Shown: positions 15,330 to 21,790 of the stretch, in pieces
Layout: the number at the start of each line of letters is the position of its first letter
Position numbering within the stretch: position 1 is the stretch's first letter
DNA from: RBG-16-64-43 sp964353865
GTDB lineage: Bacteria; Chloroflexota; Anaerolineae; Anaerolineales; RBG-16-64-43
NCBI GenBank assembly: GCA_964353865.1
Contig: CAYGXJ010000050.1
Location: 1 to 25,747 of the forward strand
Length of the DNA stretch: 25,747 nt
Reading direction: 5' to 3'
Program-made: the position numbers and the translations under genes
Notes under the pieces: model-generated
The model's database searches: none
Told to the model about the DNA's origin: nothing
What the model saw: the letters and a program-made list of their open reading frames with translations, nothing else

Positions 15330-16259
15330 GTGAGCCGCACGTTGGATGCCCTCGTGCTCGGCGATTACTGCCTGGATCTAGTCTTCACCGGCTTGCCCAA
15401 GCTCCCCGAGCTCGGCGTGGAGGTGGTCGCCAGCGGATTCGACCACCAGCCGGGCGGCGGAGGCTACACCTGCGCGGTCTCGATGGCGCGGCTGGGTCTC
15501 AGTGTAGGGTGGGCGGTGGATTTCGGCGACGATCCGATGAGCGCCTTCGTCCACCGGCGTGCGATCGAGGAGGGCTTGGATGCGGCGCTCTTCGTCGATC
15601 ACGCCCGCCCGCTGCGGCGCATCACCGTGGCCGCCTCCTTCCCCGAGGATCGAGCCTTCCTCGCCTTCTATGATCCCGACCCGCGCGTGCCTGCCGCCGT
15701 GCGTGCGCTCGCCACCACCTCGCCGCGCCTGGTATTCGTCCCGGGCATCTACCATGGGTCGCTGCTCCTCCCCGCCCGAGCCCTTACGCGCCTGCGCGGG
15801 GTCACATTGGCCATGGACGGCAACTCGACGGAGGACACCCATCTGGGTGTGGCCTCCGTCCGCCGGGCAATCGGCATGGCGGATATCTTCCTGCCCAACG
15901 TGCTCGAAGCACGCCGCCTTACCGGCGAGACCGACCTGGCACGGGCGATGGCACGCCTCCTGGAATTGTGTCCGCTGGTCGTGATCAAGGACGGAGCGCA
16001 TGGCGCGTATGCCTGCGCGCGTGGCGGCACGATGGTCCACGCCGCGGCGATTGAGGTCGAGCCGCTGGACACGACCGGCTCGGGCGACGCATTCGACGCG
16101 GGGTTCCTCGCGGCCTGGTTGGAACGCAAACCGCTCGAGACGTGTCTGGCCTGGGGCAATATTGTCGGCGGGCGCTCGACCCTCGGTCCAGGTGGTACCT
16201 CCGTGCGCACCACGCGCCGAGATGTCGAGGTGCAACTGACTTCTCCCCGCTCGGGTTGA
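15330..16259 (+). CDS. PfkB-family carbohydrate kinase
   Basis: A 309-residue ribokinase/PfkB-type kinase that would phosphorylate a sugar or nucleoside with ATP in the cytoplasm. The N-terminal GDYCLDLVFTGLPKLPELG (11-29) and GGGGYTCAVSMARLG (42-56) form the substrate end; the second replaces the usual asparagine-containing GGNAAN type motif with YTC. FLPNVLEARRLTG is the mid-protein helix. DTTGSGDAFDAG (247-258) is PfkB signature 2 with catalytic base D253. The start is GTG at 15330 with a GAGGA about ten bases upstream; an ATG at 15314 is in another frame. It is co-transcribed with GH4 and probably phosphorylates the sugar it releases. Confidence 0.88.
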   Translation: MSRTLDALVLGDYCLDLVFTGLPKLPELGVEVVASGFDHQPGGGGYTCAVSMARLGLSVGWAVDFGDDPMSAFVHRRAIEEGLDAALFVDHARPLRRITVAASFPEDRAFLAFYDPDPRVPAAVRALATTSPRLVFVPGIYHGSLLLPARALTRLRGVTLAMDGNSTEDTHLGVASVRRAIGMADIFLPNVLEARRLTGETDLARAMARLLELCPLVVIKDGAHGAYACARGGTMVHAAAIEVEPLDTTGSGDAFDAGFLAAWLERKPLETCLAWGNIVGGRSTLGPGGTSVRTTRRDVEVQLTSPRSG

Positions 16260-16424
16260 CCCCAGCCTCTTCCCGGCTCTGCCTGTTCGTGTTGAATGCC
16301 CTCCCGAATCGAACGGTGACCATCTTGACAAGGGCACAGCATGCCATACACTTGCCCGCCTGCGAGCGACCTGCGCACAAATGGCCCCGCACGCGCAACC
16401 GATATCACGCTGGTCCTTCCGCTG

Positions 16425-16668
16425 GTGCAGCCGCCACGCCGCGCAGCGCGCCTTCTGGGCGCAGCCGATGCGCTGCATCACAACCTCGGATTCGTCTTGG
16501 ATGGCGCCTCACGCATGGAATACGAGAGCCAACTGGCCGAAACCAAAGAGGGGTTGGCTGCTCCCGCGGTCGAGAGCATTTGGCGGGAGGGGCAGGTACA
16601 CTCCCTTCGACCGCTCAGTCGATCTGGCACTGCAGGCCGAACGCGCGCTGCAGGATGGGCAGGCTGTA
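16425..16668 (+). pseudogene. Frameshifted C-terminal remnant of a large ATPase/TPR regulator (LuxR/AfsR type)
   Basis: One frame reads PPRRAARLLGAADALHHNLG (from 16431), then DGASRMEYESQLAETKEGLA and WREGQ up to 16595. The +1 frame continues TPFDRSVDLALQAERALQ. Together these match the helical C-terminus common to large signal-transduction ATPases with TPR repeats and LuxR-type or BTAD regulators, where RAARLLGAAEALR, a YE..L...R..L stretch, W..G and a final LDEAV.LAL helix occur in that order. No ATPase, sensor or HTH region is present upstream, and the frame breaks near 16590-16610. It is a gene fragment with a frameshift, not a working gene. Confidence 0.5.
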
Positions 16669-16696
16669 TGGGCGTGTGACCGTCCGCCGAATGCAA

Positions 16697-16722
16697 AGGA
16701 CCCGCCCGATGGGGCGGGTCCT
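16697..16722 (-). terminator. Terminator of the corrinoid-protein gene
   Basis: A perfect 11-bp stem AGGACCCGCCC/GGGCGGGTCCT with a four-base loop lies 50 bases past the minus-strand stop codon. In minus-strand orientation it is followed by TTTGCATT, a short U-rich tail. It may also stop plus-strand readthrough from the carbohydrate block. Confidence 0.7.
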
Positions 16723-16771
16723 GACGTTCAGATCGAACAATGCGGCTATGGGGGGCGCGCCGCAGGGCGGG

Positions 16772-17416
16772 CTAGGCGAAGGATTTGGCCAGGGCCACAG
16801 CGCGGCTGGCATCCGGCGCGTAGCCGTCGGCGCCGATCTCCTTGGCAAAAGCATCTGTCACCGGCGCGCCGCCGATCATGACTTTCACCTTTTGGCGAAC
16901 GCCCACGTCTTCCAGCGCTTCGATGACCGCCTTCATATTCTTCATGGTCGTGGTCAGCAAGGCCGACATGCCCACCAGGTTGGCGCCGCTCTCACGCACC
17001 ACGCTGGCGAACTTCTCGGGCGGCACATCCGTGCCCAGGTCGATGATCTCGAACCCGGCGCCTTCGAGCATCATGGCCACCAGGTTCTTGCCGATGTCGT
17101 GCAGGTCGCCTTTCACCGTGCCGATGACCACCTTGCCGCGCATGTGCACGCCGCCCTTGGAAAGGTGCGGTTTGAGCAGGGCCAGGCCGGCCTGCATGGC
17201 GCGCGCGGCGATGAGCATCTCGGGGACATAGAACTCACCGCGTTCGAAGCGTGCCCCCACCTCGCCCATCGCGGCGATGAGCGCCTCGTTGAGAATCGTT
17301 TGCGGATCGAGGCCCGCCTCCAACGCTTCGCGAACCTTGGTCTCCACCACCGCGCGCTTGCCGAGGATTACGTTCTCTGAGATTTCTGCGAGGAGCGTTG
17401 GCATTGGTTTCTCCAT
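16772..17416 (-). CDS. Corrinoid protein, MtbC/MttC-like methyl carrier
   Basis: A 214-residue cobalamin carrier, the normal length for corrinoid proteins of methylamine/methanol-type methyltransferase systems. A four-helix cap domain spans about 5-88 (ALIAAMGEVGARFERGEFYV is typical). The Rossmann-like cobalamin domain runs 92-214, with DLHDIG (104-109) whose H106 is the lower cobalt ligand, SALLTTT (151-157) and GGAPV (182-186). It shuttles a methyl group between a substrate methyltransferase and a second enzyme that passes it to folate. Two starts are possible, 17416 and 17404, both with a purine-rich site; the first is used here. It is transcribed divergently from the aminotransferase/methyltransferase genes from a matching promoter. 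Confidence 0.92.
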   Translation of the reverse strand: MEKPMPTLLAEISENVILGKRAVVETKVREALEAGLDPQTILNEALIAAMGEVGARFERGEFYVPEMLIAARAMQAGLALLKPHLSKGGVHMRGKVVIGTVKGDLHDIGKNLVAMMLEGAGFEIIDLGTDVPPEKFASVVRESGANLVGMSALLTTTMKNMKAVIEALEDVGVRQKVKVMIGGAPVTDAFAKEIGADGYAPDASRAVALAKSFA

Positions 17417-17484
17417 GGCGCACCTTCAAGTATCCGGCCTGCAGGTCCGGTAGGTACGGCGATGAGGAGGGTGGAGAGTTCAGG

Positions 17485-17528
17485 GCGGCACGGCTGAGCG
17501 GCGAACGCTCGCCGCTCAGCCGTGCCGC
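17485..17528 (-). other. Perfect 20-bp hairpin in the corrinoid-gene leader
   Basis: The 20 bases at 17485-17504 are the exact reverse complement of 17509-17528, with loop ACGC. On the minus-strand transcript the hairpin lies about 70 bases before the corrinoid start codon. Small hairpins lie just before it (CCCC A CGGGG, CGCG AA CGCG, ATCC TTTC GGAT). No U-tract follows, so it is not a plain terminator. I do not match it to any riboswitch class I know. Confidence 0.6.
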
Positions 17529-17636
17529 TGTCGATCCGAAAGGATACGCGTTCGCGCCCCGTGGGGACCAGAGGTCGTTCTCACTACCTTACGATCACCC
17601 GTGTGCGCCGTCGCTTCGTAGTGTGAAGCTGGTAGC

Positions 17637-17665
17637 ATTCTAGCATCCAGGTTGCGGAGTGTCAA
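17637..17665 (-). promoter_or_regulatory. Promoter of the corrinoid-protein gene
   Basis: On the minus strand TTGACA (17660-17665) is followed after exactly 17 bases by TAGAAT (17637-17642), preceded by TGC as an extended -10. The -35 is perfect and the -10 matches five of six. Transcription would start near 17630, leaving a leader of about 215 bases. Confidence 0.7.
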
Positions 17666-17755
17666 TTCGCACACGCCGCGAGGCCGGCATTGGGCTTGAG
17701 GCTGTGTCGGCGGGCGGGCAAGATGCATTCGCGCACGGCAGGTGTCGTCTGTGCG

Positions 17756-17784
17756 TTGACACCCCGTGATGCGTGTGCTAGCAT
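17756..17784 (+). promoter_or_regulatory. Promoter of the aminotransferase gene
   Basis: TTGACA (17756-17761) is followed after 17 bases by TAGCAT (17779-17784) with an extended TGC. It shares TTGACAC(Y)CCG and TGCTAG(M)AT with the divergent corrinoid promoter, so both probably answer to the same factor. The leader to ATG 17842 is about 50 bases. Confidence 0.65.
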
Positions 17785-17841
17785 CGAACCGCGCGCAGCA
17801 GAAACCGCCGCTCGCGCGTGAAGAGCAGGAGGCCCCGCCTC

Positions 17842-19200
17842 ATGACCCGACCCAATGTGCATGCGGTACATCGTTCGTGGGAGCGCGAGTACCCGATCGT
17901 TGAACGGGCCGAAGGCATTTATCTCTTCGACCGCGACGGTAAACGCTACATCGACGGTTCGGGAGGGTCGGCCGTTGTCACGGCGATCGGGCACGCCGTG
18001 GACGAGGTGCCGCGGGCAATGTACGCCCAGGCGCAGAAATTCTCTTTCTCGCCCGCCCACGCCTTCACCCATGCGCCAATGCTCGACCTGGCGGACCTGG
18101 TGGTGGACCTCGCGCCGGGCGGTTTGAAAGGCAACAGCCGGGTATGGTTCACCTGCACCGGCACGGATGCCACCGATGACGCCGTTCGCTTGGCGCGGCA
18201 GTACTGGGTGGAGCGAGGCAAGCCGGGCAGGTATCAGATCATCAGCCGCTGGCAGGCCTTCCACGGCAACTCGATTTCGGGGGCGGGCTACTCGGGGTTG
18301 GTGGCGCGGCGCAAGTTGTTTTTGCCCATGTTTGTCGAGTCGCCGCACATTCCGCCCGCCTTCTGCTACCACTGTCCGTTTGAATTGACCTTTCCCTCCT
18401 GCAAACTGAAGTGCGCGCGAGCGCTCGAGACGGCCATCCGCCAGCAAGGTGCAGAGAACGTCGCGGCGTTCATTGCCGAGCCAGTGGTGGGCGCGTCGCT
18501 GGGTGCGGTGCCGGCGCCCGAGGGGTACTTCGCAACAGTGCGGGAGATCTGCGATCGCTACGAGATCCTGTTCATCGCCGACGAGGTGATGACCGGTTGG
18601 GGACGCACGGGCGCGATGTGGGGGATTGAGCACTCGGATGTGTCACCTGACATCCTCACCTCGGCCAAGGGTGTCACCTCCGGCTACACCCCGCTGGCGC
18701 TGGTCATCGCGCGCGACGATGTATGGGCGGTGCTGGAGAAGGCCCGCTCGCCCTTCCGCGCCGGTCACACATTCAACGCCAATGCCGTATCTTGCGCGGG
18801 CGCGATCGCCGCCATCCGCTACTTGGTGGATCACAACCTGATGCAGAATTCGCGCGAGCGCGGGCTCCAGGCGCAGGCCGGGCTGCGCCGCATCACGGAA
18901 CATCATCCGATCGTCGGTGATGTACGCGGGCTGGGCCTGATGTTCGGGCTGGAATACGTGCGCAATCGGGAAACGCACGAGCCCTTCCCACCCGAATTGC
19001 ATGTGAGCGCGCGGATCGACCAGGCCGCCATGCGCCTGGGCCTCGTCACGTACCCGTGCTCCGGGGCGGTGGAGGGCGTGCTGGGTGATATGACTCTTTT
19101 TGCCCCGCCGCTCGTCATTGCCGCCGCCGAAATGGACAACCTATTGAGGATTCTCGACCGGGCCATCGACGAGGTGGAGGGCAGCTTGCCCACGGCCTGA
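17842..19200 (+). CDS. Class III PLP-dependent aminotransferase
   Basis: A 452-residue class III transaminase, which moves an omega- or alpha-amino group to a keto acid using pyridoxal phosphate. The cofactor-phosphate region is FTCTGTDATDDAVRLAR (103-119), D247 in LFIADEVMTGWGRTG binds the pyridine nitrogen, and K276 in TSAKGVTSGYTPL is the Schiff-base lysine. An unusual CYHCPFELTFPSCKLKC segment (175-191) has four cysteines. AGGAGG (17827-17832) supports ATG 17842 over an in-frame GTG at 17818. The amino donor is unknown. It heads the operon-like run with methyltransferase and activation genes and shares a promoter type with the corrinoid gene, so its substrate may be tied to a methylated amine or amino acid; that is inference. 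Confidence 0.9.
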   Translation: MTRPNVHAVHRSWEREYPIVERAEGIYLFDRDGKRYIDGSGGSAVVTAIGHAVDEVPRAMYAQAQKFSFSPAHAFTHAPMLDLADLVVDLAPGGLKGNSRVWFTCTGTDATDDAVRLARQYWVERGKPGRYQIISRWQAFHGNSISGAGYSGLVARRKLFLPMFVESPHIPPAFCYHCPFELTFPSCKLKCARALETAIRQQGAENVAAFIAEPVVGASLGAVPAPEGYFATVREICDRYEILFIADEVMTGWGRTGAMWGIEHSDVSPDILTSAKGVTSGYTPLALVIARDDVWAVLEKARSPFRAGHTFNANAVSCAGAIAAIRYLVDHNLMQNSRERGLQAQAGLRRITEHHPIVGDVRGLGLMFGLEYVRNRETHEPFPPELHVSARIDQAAMRLGLVTYPCSGAVEGVLGDMTLFAPPLVIAAAEMDNLLRILDRAIDEVEGSLPTA

Positions 19201-19339
19201 CCCGGGCGGCGCATCCGCCGCTCTCGATGGCGCGCGCCGCGTCTCAATCGTCGGTACAATGCGGGCTGCCACGTCATGGGAGATCGCGCCCTGACGCGTT
19301 TTGCAGACTTATTCCTCTCTGAGAAGGGACCTCCACACC

Positions 19340-20191
19340 ATGCAGACCGTACTTAAGGGGACCACGCGTGAAGCGATCCTCGACACGGAGGGTCAGGCCG
19401 TGATCGTCGGCGAGCGCATCAACCCCACCGGACGCAAGAAGCTCGCGGCGGCGCTTCAGGCGGGCGACATGACGCTGGTTCTGGAATCGGCTGCCGCCCA
19501 GGTGGCGGCCGGAGCCGAAGTGCTGGATATCAACGTCGGCGTGCCGGGCCTCGATGACGTGGCCATGCTGCCCAGAGTGGTGAGTGTGGTGGCCGAGGCA
19601 ATGGGTGTGCCGATCTGCATCGACACTCCCAACCCGGCCGCGCTAGCGGCGGCGCTCAAGGTGGTTCCCGGCAAGCCGCTGGTCAACTCGGTCAACGGTG
19701 AAGAGGCCTCGTTGCGTTCAGTGCTGCCGCTGGTCAAGGATCGAGGAGCGGCGGTCATTGGCCTGACGATGGACGACAACGGCATTCCCATGGATGCGGA
19801 GTCGCGAGTTAAAGTGGCGGGCAAGATACTCGAGCGGGCGGCCAAACTGGGGATCCCGGCCGCGGACGTGATCATCGACCCGTTGGTGCTGACCGTCGGC
19901 GCCGACAGCCACGCCGGCATGGTGACGCTGGCCACGATCGAGCGCGTGCGCAAGGAATTCGGGGCGAGCATCAACCTGGGGGCCAGCAACGTTTCCTTCG
20001 GGCTTCCCGACCGCCACACGATCAACCAGGCCTTTCTGGCGCTGGCGGTCGGGCGCGGAGCAAACTGCCTGATCACCGATCCGGGCAAACTCGCCGGCAT
20101 TATTCGCGCCACCGATCTGCTCCTTGGCCGCGACGAGTATGCGGCGCGTTACATCGCCTATTTCCGCGCGCTGCCCAAGGCGACGGTCTAA
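19340..20191 (+). CDS. Pterin-binding methyltransferase, MtgA/MtvA-like (methylcorrinoid:tetrahydrofolate)
   Basis: A 283-residue TIM-barrel enzyme of the pterin-binding (MeTr) family. It exchanges a methyl group between a corrinoid protein and tetrahydrofolate. Diagnostic stretches are VIVGERINPTGRKKLAAAL (21-39), DINVG (63-67), ICIDTPNPAAL (92-102), NSVNGEE (116-122), GLTMDDNGIP (141-150), VIIDPLVLTVGAD (177-189) and NLGASNVSFGLPDR (212-225). The GERINPTGRKK form is that of the glycine betaine/methylamine partner MtgA rather than AcsE. ATG 19340 follows GAGAAGGG; a TTG at 19301 is in frame but less likely. A lone -10-like TACAAT (19255-19260) lies in the 139-base gap. The next gene starts four bases after the stop. 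Confidence 0.9.
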   Translation: MQTVLKGTTREAILDTEGQAVIVGERINPTGRKKLAAALQAGDMTLVLESAAAQVAAGAEVLDINVGVPGLDDVAMLPRVVSVVAEAMGVPICIDTPNPAALAAALKVVPGKPLVNSVNGEEASLRSVLPLVKDRGAAVIGLTMDDNGIPMDAESRVKVAGKILERAAKLGIPAADVIIDPLVLTVGADSHAGMVTLATIERVRKEFGASINLGASNVSFGLPDRHTINQAFLALAVGRGANCLITDPGKLAGIIRATDLLLGRDEYAARYIAYFRALPKATV

Positions 20192-20195
20192 CCTC

Positions 20196-20882
20196 ATGCC
20201 GGTTCGCCGGGATTGGACTCTGGCGCTCGATGCTGACCTCGTTCTGCGCGGGCAGGGGGCCGACCCGGCCGTTATCCGCGGGCGCAGCCGGGCGCTCGTC
20301 GCCATAGCCGAAGACGCCCTGACCGCCGCGCGACCGCTCATCGCACCGGCCGTCCTATACCGGGTGGTGGAGGTCGAGGGTCTGCGACACGAGCGACTGA
20401 CACTCGAGGGAGGAGCGCACCTTTCTGGCACCCTCGTGGCTCAGCACCTGGGCAGTGCCCGGCGCGTGGCGGTCGCATTGTGCACGATCGGTCCGGCGCT
20501 CGAAGACTACGCGGCGGAGGTCATGCAAGACGATCCGAGCCTGGGCCTGGCCCTGGATGGGTGCGGCTCGGCTGCTGCGGAGGCCCTGGCCAACTGCGCC
20601 TGCCGTTACTTCGAGTCGCTGGCGGCCGAAGCGAGTGAACAGGCAACGCTGCCGCTATCTCCCGGGATGATCGGCTGGTCGGTCGAATCCGGCCAGCCGG
20701 AACTGCTGGCGCTCGTTGATGCGCAGGAGATCGGTGTTCACGCAGCGACCTCGGGCATGATGCATCCGCGTAAGTCGGTTTCGTTTGTGGTCGGGCTCGG
20801 GCCGGAGGTGGCAGCCGGCGGGCGCGCCTGCGACTACTGCAACCTTCGTGAGACGTGCAACTATCAGGACCACTACTCCTGA
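20196..20882 (+). CDS. MetH activation-domain-like protein
   Basis: A 228-residue protein resembling the AdoMet-binding activation domain of cobalamin-dependent methionine synthase (MetH), made here as a separate polypeptide. That domain restores cob(I)alamin after the cofactor is oxidised, using AdoMet and an electron. The central LCTIGPALEDYAAEVM (95-110) and LSPGMIGWSVESGQPELLAL (154-173), then GMMHPRKSVSFVVGLG (187-202), follow the order of the activation-domain family. The C-terminus CDYCNLRETCNYQDHY has CxxCx5C (C212, C215, C221), possibly a metal site. ATG 20196 starts four bases after the methyltransferase stop, so the two are tightly co-translated and should serve the same corrinoid protein. 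Whether it truly binds AdoMet is not shown. Confidence 0.8.
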   Translation: MPVRRDWTLALDADLVLRGQGADPAVIRGRSRALVAIAEDALTAARPLIAPAVLYRVVEVEGLRHERLTLEGGAHLSGTLVAQHLGSARRVAVALCTIGPALEDYAAEVMQDDPSLGLALDGCGSAAAEALANCACRYFESLAAEASEQATLPLSPGMIGWSVESGQPELLALVDAQEIGVHAATSGMMHPRKSVSFVVGLGPEVAAGGRACDYCNLRETCNYQDHYS

Positions 20883-21023
20883 GGCACCTGGGAGCCTTCC
20901 CTCGCATTCCCCGTCGGGCCCCACGCGCGAACCGCCCCGCCCGCGCGAATCGCGCTCGCTCAAATGCTCGGCTCGCAATGCTGGGCGGGAACTGGCTCGG
21001 ATTCCATCCAGTACATCTGCCTA

Positions 21024-21052
21024 TTGCCGTGGACTGCCGGGCCATCTATAGT
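21024..21052 (+). promoter_or_regulatory. Candidate promoter with no gene directly downstream
   Basis: TTGCCG (21024-21029) and TATAGT (21047-21052) are separated by 17 bases; four and five of six positions match consensus. The first credible start codon is about 280 bases on, at 21332. The 450-base gap 20883-21331 holds this promoter and the palindromes at 21145-21214, with no convincing protein gene. Confidence 0.4.
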
Positions 21053-21144
21053 GTTGGTGTCGATGAGCGTTCTGAGTACAGGTGCACTTGCCGAACGGAC
21101 ATGACAGTTGAATACGGAGTTTGCGCGGAGGGGGACACCCATTG

Positions 21145-21214
21145 TCGACGGGGCGAGCTCAGAGGGGGCGCCCCGTTGACCGCTTAAGCGGGCCTGCGCT
21201 TGATCATGCATGAT
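21145..21214. other. Cluster of palindromes
   Basis: Three symmetrical elements lie side by side. The first is an 11-bp stem TCGACGGGGCG/CGCCCCGTTGA (21145-21155 with 21169-21179, one G-T pair). The second is a perfect 12-base palindrome CCGCTTAAGCGG (21180-21191). The third is a perfect 12-base palindrome ATCATGCATGAT (21203-21214). No poly-T follows. They may be operator sites or folded RNA downstream of the promoter at 21024. Confidence 0.45.
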
Positions 21215-21331
21215 GTCGCGGTCGCCACTCCGCGGGCCAAAACATGGCCCCGGCGAGCCTCCTGTGAGACGGCACGGATTCTGCAGCCTCCGACCCACGC
21301 CAGAGAGTCTCCGAGAACCTTGGAGGGTGCC

Positions 21332-21517
21332 GTGTCGTGGGTGGAGATTGCCGGTTGGGCCGTGGCCGTGCTCGTGGGCCTGTGGCTCTTGCGTCACGCG
21401 ATTCACTTCGTGGCCAGTTCGATTCGCTGCGTAGGCGCCCTGCTTCTCATCGCGCTGGCAGCCGGGCTGTTGGCCGTCATCGGCCGCTATGTCCTGGCGT
21501 GGACCGGGCGCGGATAG
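21332..21517 (+). CDS. Small membrane protein of 61 residues
   Basis: The frame starts at GTG 21332 with TGGAGGG five bases upstream and encodes two hydrophobic helices. The first is WVEIAGWAVAVLVGLWLL and the second CVGALLLIALAAGLLAVIGRY, joined by RHAIHFVASSIR. This pattern is that of a two-pass inner-membrane protein. A longer in-frame ORF from 21200 has no ribosome site and an uncharacteristic N-terminus. I do not recognise a family. Confidence 0.55.
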   Translation: MSWVEIAGWAVAVLVGLWLLRHAIHFVASSIRCVGALLLIALAAGLLAVIGRYVLAWTGRG

Positions 21518-21697
21518 GCAACCGCAGCAAGGGAACATCGTTAGGATGCGACCGCGTGGCTCCCGCCGGGCGGTCGCTGCATTCTTCGGCGGATGTGAGA
21601 ATACCCCAGCGAGTTATCGGCCGAGGGCGGGGAGCGGATGGACAAGGAAGACGCCCCCGTCGCCACCGATGACTGGCCTCGCCGCCCGTGTGCGGCA

Positions 21698-21726
21698 TTG
21701 TGGAGTATCGCCGGTGACGGTATAGT
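21698..21726 (+). promoter_or_regulatory. Candidate promoter of the threonine dehydrogenase-like gene
   Basis: TATAGT (21721-21726) is a five-of-six -10. TTGTGG (21698-21703) is a partial -35 at 17-base spacing. The start codon lies about 65 bases on. The -10 hexamer is the same as at 21047. Confidence 0.4.
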
Positions 21727-21790
21727 TGGGGAGGCAGGTGCCGCCCGACAATCTTCACGGCGCTTGGCGGCCGGATCCTCGGAGAGAGGC

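Noticed and set aside
16142..17380. 412-residue plus-strand ORF
   Set aside because: It overlaps the PfkB end and runs opposite the corrinoid gene, whose DxHxxG motif is clear. The protein is His/Arg-rich and matches nothing.
21638..21790. N-terminal extension of the threonine dehydrogenase ORF
   Set aside because: The extra 51 codons include the candidate promoter at 21698-21726, and a strong ribosome site precedes ATG 21791.
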